Source of the DNA: CAJXZP01 sp963974475
Lineage (GTDB): Bacteria; Bacteroidota; Bacteroidia; Flavobacteriales_G; Salibacteraceae
Direction: 5' to 3'
DNA length: 24,341 nt
Assembly (NCBI GenBank): GCA_963974475.1
Contig: CAXBCR010000035.1
Location: 1 to 24,341, forward strand
Of this stretch, positions 14,046 through 22,377 are shown piece by piece. Positions within the stretch are counted from its first letter, which is position 1, and each line of letters begins with the position of its first letter. Made by a program: the position numbers and the translations under genes. The notes beneath the pieces were generated by a model. That model saw only the letters and a program-made list of their open reading frames with translations, did not search any database and was not told the DNA's origin.

Positions 14046-15263
14046 ATGAGCGATTTCATGTCAAAATACAGGCCGTTGTTTCATAAAGGCGGGAAGTACG
14101 AAAAGTACAATCCTCTTTTTGAATCATTCGACACATTATTTTTCGTGCCTGATACAACTACTTCAAAAGGATCTCACATTCGTGATGGGATTGATTTGAA
14201 ACGAACTATGATTACCGTGGTTTTAGCCTTGATACCTGCATTGATTTTTGGTATTTGGAATACCGGACATCAACATTTTGCTGCTATTGGTGAATTTACC
14301 GCTTTCGGTGACGGAATGATGGAAAAAATGCTTTTCGGATTAGAAAAAGTACTTCCTATCGTTATTGTTTCTTACGGAGTAGGTCTAGGAGTTGAGTTTA
14401 TTTTCGGAATGAAAAACGGACACTCACTACAAGAAGGATTCTTGGTTTCAGGGATGTTAATTCCATTAATTGTACCGATTACCACTCCATTATGGATGGT
14501 TGCTATCGCTACTATTTTTGCCGTAGTTATCGGTAAAGAAGTTTTTGGAGGTACCGGAATGAACATTGTAAACGTAGCATTAACGGCTCGTGCATTCTTA
14601 TTCTTTGCGTACCCTACAAAAATGTCGGGTGATAAAGTATGGATTGCTACTGACGGAGCGTCTACCGTAGATGGATTTTCTGGCGCAACTGCGTTAGGTG
14701 ACCTAGCGAGTACGGTTCCATTGGATAAAGCAAGTGATGCCGCACATTCTACCATGGCAATGTTTGCTGATGGCGGAGTATATAGTTTATATAATTCTAT
14801 CATGGGTTTTATTCCGGGTAGTATTGGTGAAACTTCGGTTGTTGCTATTGGTATAGGAGCGTTAATCTTATTGATTTCTGGAATTGGAAGTTGGAGAATC
14901 ATGTTTGCTTCTATTGCAGGTGGTTTAACAATGGCATTGTTATTTAATTTATGGGGAGCCAATGCCTTTATGGATTTACCAGCTATACATCAATTAATGT
15001 TGGGAGGATTTATGTTCGGTATGGTATTCATGGCAACTGATCCTGTAACCGCAGCTCAAACAACGAAAGGGCAATGGATTTACGGATTTTTAGTTGGGTT
15101 TATCGCGATTTTAGTTCGTGTTTTCAACCCGGCCTATCCAGAAGGAGTAATGATGGCTATTTTGTTTATGAACGTAATGGCACCATTGGTTGATCATTAT
15201 GTGATTGAAGGAAATATTTCGAAACGTTTAAAAAGAACAAAATTGGCTACTAGCCAATCTTAA
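14046..15263 (+). CDS. nqrB: Na+-translocating NADH:quinone reductase subunit B
   Basis: The 405-residue integral membrane subunit carries the sodium path. About ten membrane helices are visible from residue ~55 onward (for example ITVVLALIPALIFGI and LLISGIGSWRIMF). The covalent FMN attachment motif is intact: DGFSGAT at 209-215, with Thr215 as the FMN-linked residue. It also binds riboflavin in known complexes. FMN is added by the ApbE encoded downstream. It lies 12 nt after nqrA and 11 nt before nqrC. Confidence 0.97.
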   Translation: MSDFMSKYRPLFHKGGKYEKYNPLFESFDTLFFVPDTTTSKGSHIRDGIDLKRTMITVVLALIPALIFGIWNTGHQHFAAIGEFTAFGDGMMEKMLFGLEKVLPIVIVSYGVGLGVEFIFGMKNGHSLQEGFLVSGMLIPLIVPITTPLWMVAIATIFAVVIGKEVFGGTGMNIVNVALTARAFLFFAYPTKMSGDKVWIATDGASTVDGFSGATALGDLASTVPLDKASDAAHSTMAMFADGGVYSLYNSIMGFIPGSIGETSVVAIGIGALILLISGIGSWRIMFASIAGGLTMALLFNLWGANAFMDLPAIHQLMLGGFMFGMVFMATDPVTAAQTTKGQWIYGFLVGFIAILVRVFNPAYPEGVMMAILFMNVMAPLVDHYVIEGNISKRLKRTKLATSQS

Positions 15264-15274
15264 TAAGAGTTAAT

Positions 15275-16075
15275 ATGGCGTTAGATAAAAATAGTAACGG
15301 ATTCACCTTTGGCTTTGCTGCCATTTTGGTGATAGTTGTAGGAACTATTCTTGCAACGTTAGCGGTGGTTTTAAAAGAACCCCAACAAGCTAACTTGAAG
15401 CAAGAAAAAATGAAAGCTATCTTGATGGCTACTGGAGTAATGACCGCAGATGATGATATGGCAACTGCTCCAGCAATTTTTGAGAAAGTGATTAAAAAGC
15501 GTTTGGTGGTTAGTGCCGTTGATGGTTCTATAAAATCAGAAAATTCGGGAGAGATTTCGAATGATAAAGGAGATGCTTTTAATATTGAGCTTCAAAAAAT
15601 ATATGCAGCTAAAGTAAAACCAATCAAAGGGAAATATAAAAAGGATCCAACGACCATGATTGCTAAAATCAAGGAATTGGATTTAGATTGGCCTTTATAT
15701 GTTGCCGAAATTGACGGACAAACATTGTACGTAATTCCGATGGAAGGTACCGGACTTTGGGGCCCAATTTGGGGATATGTAACCTTTGAAGGTGATTTGA
15801 ATACGATTAAAGGAGTAACATTAGCACATAAAGGAGAAACTCCTGGACTGGGTGCTGAAATTGCGACTACCCGTTTTCAAAAACAATACATTGGTAAAAC
15901 AATTTTCAATGATGGTAAGTATTGTTCTATTCGTGTGCATAAAGGTGGAGGCGGAGCAGCCGACCCTCACGGTGTAGATGGAATTACAGGAGGAACTATT
16001 ACATCGGTAGCTACAGGTGAGATGTTTTATCGCTCTCTTGATTTATACGTGCCATATTTTAATACCCTTAAATAG
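15275..16075 (+). CDS. nqrC: Na+-translocating NADH:quinone reductase subunit C
   Basis: The 266-residue subunit has one N-terminal membrane anchor (FTFGFAAILVIVVGTILATL) and a periplasmic FMN domain. The FMN motif is DGITGGT at 235-241, so Thr241 should carry FMN. The family motif reads SGAT; this protein has TGGT, changing serine to threonine and alanine to glycine while keeping the attachment threonine. GWLWGP-type residues are seen in GTGLWGPIWGY (158-168). It transfers electrons between the NqrD/E iron centre and NqrB. The spacing to nqrD is 8 nt. Confidence 0.95.
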   Translation: MALDKNSNGFTFGFAAILVIVVGTILATLAVVLKEPQQANLKQEKMKAILMATGVMTADDDMATAPAIFEKVIKKRLVVSAVDGSIKSENSGEISNDKGDAFNIELQKIYAAKVKPIKGKYKKDPTTMIAKIKELDLDWPLYVAEIDGQTLYVIPMEGTGLWGPIWGYVTFEGDLNTIKGVTLAHKGETPGLGAEIATTRFQKQYIGKTIFNDGKYCSIRVHKGGGGAADPHGVDGITGGTITSVATGEMFYRSLDLYVPYFNTLK

Positions 16076-16083
16076 AATTAGAT

Positions 16084-16773
16084 ATGAGTGACACTCCAAA
16101 AATAGAAGTTAAGCAACTAAAGCCGAAAGAAGGCTTGTTCTCTAAAAAGAACATGAAACTTCTTACGAATCCGCTTAACGATGAAAATCCAATTACTATT
16201 CAAGTATTGGGTATTTGTTCGGCATTAGCCATTACGGTGCAGGTAAAACAAGCCATCGTGATGTCATTATCAGTAATATTTGTATTGATATTTTCTAATT
16301 TAATTATTTCATTGATTAGAAATATCATCCCGGGTCGTATCCGAATTATTGTACAATTAGTTATTGTGGCTGCCTTGGTAATTATCGTAGACCAAGTGTT
16401 AAAAGCATACGTTTTTGAAATATCTAAATCATTATCAGTGTTTGTTGGTTTGATTATAACCAACTGTATTATAATGGGGCGTTTAGAGGCATTTGCATTG
16501 GCAAATAAACCTTGGCCATCGGTATTAGATGCATTAGGAAACGGAATGGGATACGGAATCATATTGGTAACCATTTCCATTTTCCGTGAATTATTTGGTT
16601 CAGGTTCATTATTGGGTTTCCAAATTATGGGTGACGCTTCCGAAGGAACGGGAATGTATGCTATGGGATATATGAATAACAATATGTTTATTTTACCTCC
16701 AATGGCCTTAATTATTGTAGGAATTATTATTTGGGTTCAACGTTCGCGTAATCCTAAACTAATCGAAAACTAG
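16084..16773 (+). CDS. nqrD: Na+-translocating NADH:quinone reductase subunit D
   Basis: The 229-residue membrane subunit has about six helices (for example IVMSLSVIFVLIFSNLIISL and IIVQLVIVAALVIIVDQVL). It pairs with NqrE. Cys45 in VLGICSALA and Cys128 in TNCIIMGR match the conserved cysteines that, with two from NqrE, hold the iron or [2Fe-2S] centre in the membrane. The cytoplasmic N-terminus is ~30 residues longer than the membrane part requires and is lysine-rich. It is 6 nt upstream of nqrE. Confidence 0.97.
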   Translation: MSDTPKIEVKQLKPKEGLFSKKNMKLLTNPLNDENPITIQVLGICSALAITVQVKQAIVMSLSVIFVLIFSNLIISLIRNIIPGRIRIIVQLVIVAALVIIVDQVLKAYVFEISKSLSVFVGLIITNCIIMGRLEAFALANKPWPSVLDALGNGMGYGIILVTISIFRELFGSGSLLGFQIMGDASEGTGMYAMGYMNNNMFILPPMALIIVGIIIWVQRSRNPKLIEN

Positions 16774-16779
16774 AAAGTC

Positions 16780-17397
16780 ATGCAAGAAATATTTAATATC
16801 GTTGTAAAGGGCATTTTCATGGAGAACATGATTTTTGCCTATTTCTTAGGCATGTGTTCTTATTTGGCGGTTTCTAAAACCGTTAAGACAGGTGTTGGCC
16901 TTGGGGCTGCTGTTATTTTCGTATTAGGAATTACCGTACCGGTAAATTACCTTTTAGAAAACTATGTATTGAAAGAAGGTGCATTAGCTTGGTTAGACCC
17001 TGAGTTTGCTGAGTTAGACTTGAGTTTCCTTGGTTTCATTTTATTCATTGCTGTAATTGCATCTATGGTGCAGTTGGTAGAAATGATTGTTGAAAAATTT
17101 GCTCCTGCACTTTACGGTGCTTTAGGTATATTTTTACCGCTTATCGCTGTAAACTGTGCCATTTTAGGTGGTTCATTATTCATGCAAGAAAGAGCTTATT
17201 CTACGGTAGGTCAAGCTACTGCATTTGGTATAGGTTCTGGAATTGGTTGGTTTTTGGCTATCGTTGCTATTGCAGCTATTCGTGAAAAACTTAAATACTC
17301 TAATGTTCCCGCTCCATTACGTGGATTAGGAATTACGTTCATCATCACTGGTTTGATGGGTATAGCGTTTATGAGTTTCATGGGAATTGAACTATAA
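16780..17397 (+). CDS. nqrE: Na+-translocating NADH:quinone reductase subunit E
   Basis: The 205-residue membrane protein is homologous to NqrD in inverted topology. Cys26 in FLGMCSYLAVS and Cys126 in AVNCAILGG complete the four-cysteine intramembrane iron site. About six helices are visible. It lies 6 nt after nqrD and 17 nt before nqrF. The maturation factor gene nqrM, which follows apbE in Vibrio, is not present beside this operon. Confidence 0.97.
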   Translation: MQEIFNIVVKGIFMENMIFAYFLGMCSYLAVSKTVKTGVGLGAAVIFVLGITVPVNYLLENYVLKEGALAWLDPEFAELDLSFLGFILFIAVIASMVQLVEMIVEKFAPALYGALGIFLPLIAVNCAILGGSLFMQERAYSTVGQATAFGIGSGIGWFLAIVAIAAIREKLKYSNVPAPLRGLGITFIITGLMGIAFMSFMGIEL

Positions 17398-17414
17398 TAA
17401 GAAAAAGAATTAGT

Positions 17415-18713
17415 ATGGAATTAAGTACAGTAATAAGCGTAACCTTAGCGGTATTCTTACCGTTATTGTTTCTATTGGTAGCGATTCTTTTATTCGCTAA
17501 AGCCAAGTTATTGCCTTCAGGATTGATGAAAATTGATGTGAATGGCGAAAAAGAATTAGAAGTAGAAGCCGGTGGCTCTGTTCTATCTATGTTGGGTGAA
17601 AATGGGATTTTCCTACCATCTGCATGTGGTGGTGGTGGTACCTGTATTCAGTGTAAATGTCAGGTAACTGAAGGGGGAGGCGAGATGCTTCCTACAGAAA
17701 AGCCTCATTTTTCACGTAAAGAAGCTGCTGAAGGATGGCGTTTGGGTTGTCAAGTAAAAGTGAAATCTGACATGAAAATTCAGGTACCGGAAGAAGTTTT
17801 TGGTATCAAGAAATGGGAAGCAGAAGTGGTTTCAAACTACAATGTAGCCTCTTTTATAAAGGAATTTATCGTGGAATTACCGGAAGACATGGATTACAAA
17901 GCGGGTGGTTACATCCAAATTGAAATTCCTCAGTGTACCATTAATTTTAAGGATATTGATATTACAGCTCACCCAGTAGAACATCCAGGAGAACCTGCTA
18001 AGTTTCAACCAGAATGGGATAACTTTAAGCTATGGCCATTGACTATGGTCAACGAAGAAACGGTGGAAAGAGCATATTCTATGGCTTCTTATCCTGCAGA
18101 GGGTAGAAGAATTATGTTGAATGTGCGTATTGCAACACCTCCTTTTGATCGCGCCAAAAATGGCTGGATGGATGTGAATCCTGGGGTTGCTTCATCTTAT
18201 ATTTTCTCTAGAAAACCAGGAGATAAAGTTACCGTTTCAGGACCTTACGGTGAATTCTTTATTCATGATACGGATTCAGAAATGCTTTACGTAGGTGGTG
18301 GTGCTGGTATGGCTCCAATGCGTTCGCACTTATATCATTTATTTAGAACCTTAAAAACAGGTCGTAAAGTATCTTATTGGTATGGTGGTCGTTCTAAACG
18401 TGAGTTGTTCTATACCGAACACTTTAGAGCACTAGAAAGAGATTTCCCAAATTTCAAATTCTATTTAGTTCTTTCTGAACCATTAGAAATTGACAATTGG
18501 AAAGTAAAAGAAAATATGGAAAGTGAAGGAGATGGATTTGTTGGTTTTGTGCATCAATCAGTGATTGATAATTACTTAGTCAATCATGATTCTCCAGAAG
18601 ATATTGAATTTTACTTCTGTGGGCCTCCAATGATGAATAACGCAGTCGTTAAGATGTGTGATGATTGGGGTGTTCCTAAAGAAAACGTTTCGTTCGATGA
18701 TTTCGGAGGGTAA
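17415..18713 (+). CDS. nqrF: Na+-translocating NADH:quinone reductase subunit F
   Basis: The 432-residue subunit is the NADH entry point. It has an N-terminal membrane anchor (STVISVTLAVFLPLLFLLVA), then a plant-type [2Fe-2S] ferredoxin domain with ligands Cys71, Cys77, Cys80 and Cys112. A ferredoxin-reductase part follows, with the FAD motif RAYSMASYP and the NADH-binding GGGAGMAPMRSH. It ends in VSFDDFGG, the usual C-terminus. It is about 25 residues longer than the Vibrio form, mainly through a segment before LWPLTMVNEE. The last 17 nt are shared with the start of apbE. Confidence 0.97.
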   Translation: MELSTVISVTLAVFLPLLFLLVAILLFAKAKLLPSGLMKIDVNGEKELEVEAGGSVLSMLGENGIFLPSACGGGGTCIQCKCQVTEGGGEMLPTEKPHFSRKEAAEGWRLGCQVKVKSDMKIQVPEEVFGIKKWEAEVVSNYNVASFIKEFIVELPEDMDYKAGGYIQIEIPQCTINFKDIDITAHPVEHPGEPAKFQPEWDNFKLWPLTMVNEETVERAYSMASYPAEGRRIMLNVRIATPPFDRAKNGWMDVNPGVASSYIFSRKPGDKVTVSGPYGEFFIHDTDSEMLYVGGGAGMAPMRSHLYHLFRTLKTGRKVSYWYGGRSKRELFYTEHFRALERDFPNFKFYLVLSEPLEIDNWKVKENMESEGDGFVGFVHQSVIDNYLVNHDSPEDIEFYFCGPPMMNNAVVKMCDDWGVPKENVSFDDFGG

Positions 18714-19800
18714 CGTTCAAAATAATACAAAAAGAAAGCTCCAAATTTGGGGCTTTTCTTTTTTAATGGTATTAGGTCTATTTCTTAGCGGATGCGAAGA
18801 TGAGGCCCATGATACCAATAGCAAAGCTATGCTTCGTTATGAAATAGAAGGCGAAGCCCAAGGTACTACCTATCACATAGTATATTATACAGATAGTTTG
18901 GTGGTGGCAAAAAGTGCGATAGATTCTATTTTGGATGATGTTGATTTTGCGGCTTCTATTTGGGTTAAATCAGCCGTTATTTCTAGGGTAAACCAATCGA
19001 ACGATTCGGTTATTGAAATTACGGATGACCAATTTGGGTATTTTGAAGATAATTTCAATTTATGTAAGCAAGTGTATCATACAACCGATGGCGCATATAA
19101 CCCTACCGTGGGTGAGTTGGCTAATGCATGGGGATTTGGATTCAAAAACCGCGAACACATGGATTCGGTTCGGGTGGATTCTTTATTGCAATCCGTAGGG
19201 TTTGAGGATGACCAAATGTGGCTAACGCATACCAAAGAATTGAAAATTCATAAAACTAATCCCGCTACAAATCTTGATTTCAACGGCATTGCTCAAGGTT
19301 ATTCGATAGATGTTTTGGCCCATTATTTTTTGAGTTTAGAACTTCCCAATTACATGATAGAAGTAGGAGGAGAGCTAATAGCTCACGGTATCAAGCCAAA
19401 CGGAGACTTATGGAAAGTGGGAATTGATAAACCGATTGACCATAACTCTGAGCGAAATTTGGTAGCTACTTTAAAATTGAATAATGTAGCCGTGGCTACC
19501 TCTGGAAATTATAGGAAATACTATGAAGAGAATGGGGTTCGCTATGCGCATACCATAGACCCAAAAACGGGTTTTCCGGTGCAACATTCCTTGTTAAGCG
19601 CTACGTTAATCATGGAAAACTGTGGGTTAGCGGATGCGTATGCGACATCTTTTATGGTGATGGGATTTGAAAAAGCGAAAGAATTAGTAGAGAATCACCC
19701 AGAGTTAGGAATGGAAGCTTATCTGATTTATAGCGATGAAAATGGCGATATGCAAACCTATTATTCTCCCGGATTGAAAGGGATGATAGAAGAGTTGTAG
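18697..19800 (+). CDS. apbE: FAD:protein FMN transferase (ApbE), lipoprotein
   Basis: The protein has 367 residues from the chosen ATG at 18697. The lipobox LFLSGC places the lipidated cysteine at residue 33, so it is anchored in the periplasm. Earlier ATGs at 18658 and 18661 only add N-terminal residues and are deeper inside nqrF. Catalytic landmarks are the flavin region VGGELIAHG, the HTIDPKTGFP motif and the Mg-binding LADAYATSFMVMG segment. ApbE splits FAD and attaches FMN to a threonine, here Thr215 of NqrB and Thr241 of NqrC, so it completes the complex made by the upstream genes. A terminator-like hairpin lies within codons ~13-23, which could reduce its expression relative to nqrA-F. 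Confidence 0.95.
   Translation: MISEGNVQNNTKRKLQIWGFSFLMVLGLFLSGCEDEAHDTNSKAMLRYEIEGEAQGTTYHIVYYTDSLVVAKSAIDSILDDVDFAASIWVKSAVISRVNQSNDSVIEITDDQFGYFEDNFNLCKQVYHTTDGAYNPTVGELANAWGFGFKNREHMDSVRVDSLLQSVGFEDDQMWLTHTKELKIHKTNPATNLDFNGIAQGYSIDVLAHYFLSLELPNYMIEVGGELIAHGIKPNGDLWKVGIDKPIDHNSERNLVATLKLNNVAVATSGNYRKYYEENGVRYAHTIDPKTGFPVQHSLLSATLIMENCGLADAYATSFMVMGFEKAKELVENHPELGMEAYLIYSDENGDMQTYYSPGLKGMIEEL
18734..18764 (+). terminator. Intrinsic-terminator-like hairpin after nqrF, inside the apbE coding region
   Basis: AAAGCTCCAAA (18735-18745) pairs with TTTGGGGCTTT (18746-18756) as an 11-bp stem with one T-G wobble, followed by TTCTTTTTT. It starts 21 nt after the nqrF stop codon. If active, most transcripts would end after nqrF and only read-through would express apbE. 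Confidence 0.6.
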
Positions 19801-19891
19801 CTATTTAGTATAATTATTATTGTATCCATACAAAATGAAGAGGTTTGAATAGTTTCCGCATTATTCATTCATCCATCGTAAATTCGTAGAA

Positions 19892-20509
19892 ATGATTATT
19901 CAATTAAAAAACATAAATATTTCGTACGGCTCACAGGTGGTCATTGAAAATCTCAGTTTTGAGGTATCCAAGGGCGAAAAAGTGGCAATTACCGGAGAAT
20001 CAGGAAAAGGAAAGTCTACGATTTTGAATGTGTTGGCTGGATTTACGCCATTTCAAGAAGGAGCCGTTTTGATGTTTGATAAGCCACTTTCACCCACCAA
20101 TATTTCGTTTATTCGTCAGCAAATGGCTTGGTTACCCCAAGAAACGGCATTGCAATTTGATTCGGTACAAGAAATGATTGATGCGCCTTTTGAATTTGCG
20201 GCAAACGCAAAGAAAAAACCTACCGATGCGCAGGTACAAGAAGTTTTCGAAAACTTGAGTTTACCGTTAGATTTATTACAGAAAACCCCTGCAACTATTT
20301 CCGGAGGTCAAAGGCAACGCATACTGTTAGCGAGCAGTTTATTGCTCAAAAAGCCTTTATTGCTTACCGATGAACCCACTTCTGCTTTGGATGAGGCCAA
20401 TCGGCAACGAATAACCGATTACGTACTTTCTCAAAAGGACCTGACCGTGGTAGCCTCCACCCACGATAATTACTGGATGGATAAATCAACTAAAATAATA
20501 GCGCTTTAA
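19892..20509 (+). CDS. ABC transporter ATPase, FetA/YbbL-like
   Basis: The 205-residue ATPase has all motifs: Walker A GESGKGKST (35-43), Q-loop near LPQE (81-84), signature SGGQRQR (137-143), Walker B LLLTDEP (156-162) and the H-loop His191 in STHD. It is short, as in the FetA/YbbL group. The next gene encodes its membrane partner and overlaps it by one base (TAATG). In E. coli FetAB is an iron exporter that protects against oxidative stress. The substrate here is not provable; the downstream molybdenum-cofactor genes raise the question of whether it serves a different metal or anion. Confidence 0.9.
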   Translation: MIIQLKNINISYGSQVVIENLSFEVSKGEKVAITGESGKGKSTILNVLAGFTPFQEGAVLMFDKPLSPTNISFIRQQMAWLPQETALQFDSVQEMIDAPFEFAANAKKKPTDAQVQEVFENLSLPLDLLQKTPATISGGQRQRILLASSLLLKKPLLLTDEPTSALDEANRQRITDYVLSQKDLTVVASTHDNYWMDKSTKIIAL

Positions 20510-21306
20510 TGGACGGTGTAACGGATATAGGATATTGGGATTTGATGATGGGCTATGCCTTACTCATTGTGCCTATTTATATATTATGGCATTACAAAAC
20601 GGGTTTGGTTAAAGACGGAATCATTGCCATTGGAAGAATGACCATTCAATTACTGTTGGTGGGCTTTTATTTGGAGTTCATCTTTGAATTAAACAGCATT
20701 TGGATAAACATTTCTTGGGTGCTAGTAATGACTATCATAGCGGCTTATACTACCGTGAAACGAAGTGGGTTAAAGCACAAGCTCATGTTTTTTCCTGTAT
20801 TCATTGCAGGGGTTTTGAGTATTGGCGTGACCGATGCTTATTTCTTAGGGTATGTCGTGAAATTGGACAACATGTTTGAAGCACGGTACTTTATACCCAT
20901 AACGGGAATGCTATTAGGAAACACGCTTAAAACCATCATCATTGCGTTGGGTTATTATTTTAAACAATTGGATAAAGAAAGTGGACTGTTTAAGTGGTAT
21001 CTAGCCAATGGGGCTACTCGTTCGGAGGCGTTGACACGATTTAAAAGAGAAGCGTTAAAAATTGCGTTTAATCCAGTAATAGCAGCTACCGCAATCGTAG
21101 GTTTAATTTCACTTCCGGGAATGATGACCGGGCAAATTCTGGGAGGGAGTTCACCCAATGTGGCGATTAAATATCAGATAATGTTGATGATAACCGTTTT
21201 TAGTTCTTCTATTATTAGTGTGATTATTACGCTTCTTATTTCCGACCGTCATGTGTTTGATGGGATGGATAATTTGAAAGATGTGTTTAGAAAGGATACG
21301 AAGTAA
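20509..21306 (+). CDS. UPF0014-family ABC permease, FetB/YbbM-like
   Basis: The 265-residue membrane protein has about seven hydrophobic segments. The family hallmark LISLPGMMTGQILGGSSP is followed by VAIKYQIMLM, and TGMLLGNTLKT lies in the middle. Proteins of this family partner with a small ATPase and are annotated as iron exporters (FetB) or, in plants, aluminium-tolerance proteins. The gene begins at the last base of the ATPase stop codon. A 136-nt gap follows, holding the ModE-type palindrome. Confidence 0.9.
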   Translation: MDGVTDIGYWDLMMGYALLIVPIYILWHYKTGLVKDGIIAIGRMTIQLLLVGFYLEFIFELNSIWINISWVLVMTIIAAYTTVKRSGLKHKLMFFPVFIAGVLSIGVTDAYFLGYVVKLDNMFEARYFIPITGMLLGNTLKTIIIALGYYFKQLDKESGLFKWYLANGATRSEALTRFKREALKIAFNPVIAATAIVGLISLPGMMTGQILGGSSPNVAIKYQIMLMITVFSSSIISVIITLLISDRHVFDGMDNLKDVFRKDTK

Positions 21307-21414
21307 CCTTTATTAAGCCTTCGTTTAGTAGCCATAAACTGATTTCTGCTACCCAAAAATCGGTAATTGTAATGTGATAAAAATTTACCCTTTCAAAAGG
21401 AGTGAATTGGCCTG

Positions 21415-21442
21415 TTCGTTATATCTTTGTGTGCATAACGAA
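21415..21442. promoter_or_regulatory. ModE-type operator palindrome
   Basis: TTCGTTAT (21415-21422) and ATAACGAA (21435-21442) are perfect 8-bp arms with a 12-nt centre, ending just before the ATG of the modE-like gene. The central 24 bases start CGTTATAT and end CATAACG, like the ModE operator of the E. coli modABC promoter as I recall it, with the same arm spacing. It overlaps the -7 box, so bound protein should repress. Confidence 0.65.
21422..21429 (+). promoter_or_regulatory. -7 promoter box of the modE-mobA-moaD-moeB-moaE operon
   Basis: TATCTTTG matches TAnnTTTG and lies 14 nt before the ATG at 21443. No clear -33 box was seen at the expected distance. The box lies inside the ModE-type palindrome. 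This placement supports the start at 21443 over the in-frame ATG at 21374. Confidence 0.55.
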
Positions 21443-21784
21443 ATGAGTAAACAGTATTACATAAAATCACGATTTTGGATCGCTACGGAAGAGGGAACTT
21501 TTTTGGGGGATGGCAAGGTGAAGTTGCTGCAATCTATTCAAGATACCGGCTCTATTTCTGCGGCTGCGCGCGAATTGGAAATCTCGTACCGCAAGGCCTG
21601 GAAAATGATTGATGTAATGAATGCACAAGCAAAAGCGCCTTTGGTGGAACGCCAATCGGGAGGTAAAAAAGGCGGAGGCACTATTGTAACCTCCAACGGA
21701 TTGAAAGCGATTGAGTCTTTTACCGCTTTAAAAAAGAAGTGTCAAAAGTTTATGGACTCCGAATTCTCAAAAATGGATTTTTAA
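21443..21784 (+). CDS. ModE-type winged-helix regulator without molybdate-binding domains
   Basis: The 113-residue protein corresponds to the N-terminal DNA-binding domain of ModE. GDGKVKLLQSIQDTGSISAA begins the helix-turn-helix, ARELEISYRKAWKMIDVMN is the recognition region, and LVERQSGGKKGGGTIVTSNG is the wing. The MopI/TOBE domains that sense molybdate in E. coli ModE are absent, so it must sense differently or act constitutively. An in-frame ATG at 21374 would add 23 residues but lies before the promoter box. A ModE-like operator sits on its promoter, suggesting autorepression. Its stop codon overlaps the mobA start (TAATG), and it is the first gene of the molybdenum-cofactor operon. Confidence 0.85.
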   Translation: MSKQYYIKSRFWIATEEGTFLGDGKVKLLQSIQDTGSISAAARELEISYRKAWKMIDVMNAQAKAPLVERQSGGKKGGGTIVTSNGLKAIESFTALKKKCQKFMDSEFSKMDF

Positions 21785-22377
21785 TGACGGCTTCTGCAAC
21801 ATATCACGATTTGACTTGTGTTATTCTAGCTGGTGGTCAAAGTAGCCGAATGGGCTCAGATAAAGGTCTGCTGACCATTGAAAACACCAGTTTCTCGAAA
21901 CAATTAATCAATTTAGCGAAAACGCTAACTCCAAATGTAATGGTTTCGGTAGGGAAACATAATGAAGAAATGTATCAAAATATCGGTGTCGTTACTGTTC
22001 TGGATAAAGTGGCTGATAAAGGCCCAATGGGTGGAATTGTTTCGGTACTTCCTTACATAAAAACCAATTGGTTTCTGGTAATTTCGGTAGATACACCATT
22101 GGTTACTAGCGAAATGATTACGGATTTATGGGAGAATAAAACCAATTTTGATTCGGTGGTTTATAGTACAGATAATCGAATTCACCCCTTGGTGGGATTG
22201 TATCATATATCCACTAAAAACAAATGGCAAATGGCTTTGGAGCAGAACGAATTGAAAGTGACCAAAATGGTGAATTCCTTTGCTATAAATATCGTTTATC
22301 CGAGTCCAGAAGTAGCCCAAAAATTGAAAAACATAAATACTCCCAAAGAGTATCAAGAATGTATAAATCAAGCATGA
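21784..22377 (+). CDS. mobA: Molybdenum cofactor guanylyltransferase
   Basis: The 197-residue enzyme links GMP to molybdopterin, giving the bis-MGD cofactor of DMSO-reductase-family enzymes. The nucleotide-binding signature LAGGQSSRMGSDKG is at residues 15-28, followed by KGPMGGIVSVLPYI and the metal-binding segment FLVISVDTPLV. The length agrees with E. coli MobA. The ATG at 21784 overlaps the modE stop. An earlier in-frame start lies inside modE and is rejected. The C-terminus overlaps moaD by 4 nt (ATGA). Confidence 0.92.
   Translation: MTASATYHDLTCVILAGGQSSRMGSDKGLLTIENTSFSKQLINLAKTLTPNVMVSVGKHNEEMYQNIGVVTVLDKVADKGPMGGIVSVLPYIKTNWFLVISVDTPLVTSEMITDLWENKTNFDSVVYSTDNRIHPLVGLYHISTKNKWQMALEQNELKVTKMVNSFAINIVYPSPEVAQKLKNINTPKEYQECINQA

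Noticed and set aside
18658..18697. Earlier start codons for apbE inside nqrF
   Set aside because: They add residues before a good lipoprotein signal and overlap nqrF more deeply. The ATG at 18697 gives a sensible signal peptide with the lipobox Cys33.
22224..22373. Long upstream extension of moaD inside mobA
   Set aside because: The extension is mobA read in another frame. The moaD fold begins at the ATG at 22374, which overlaps the mobA stop as ATGA.
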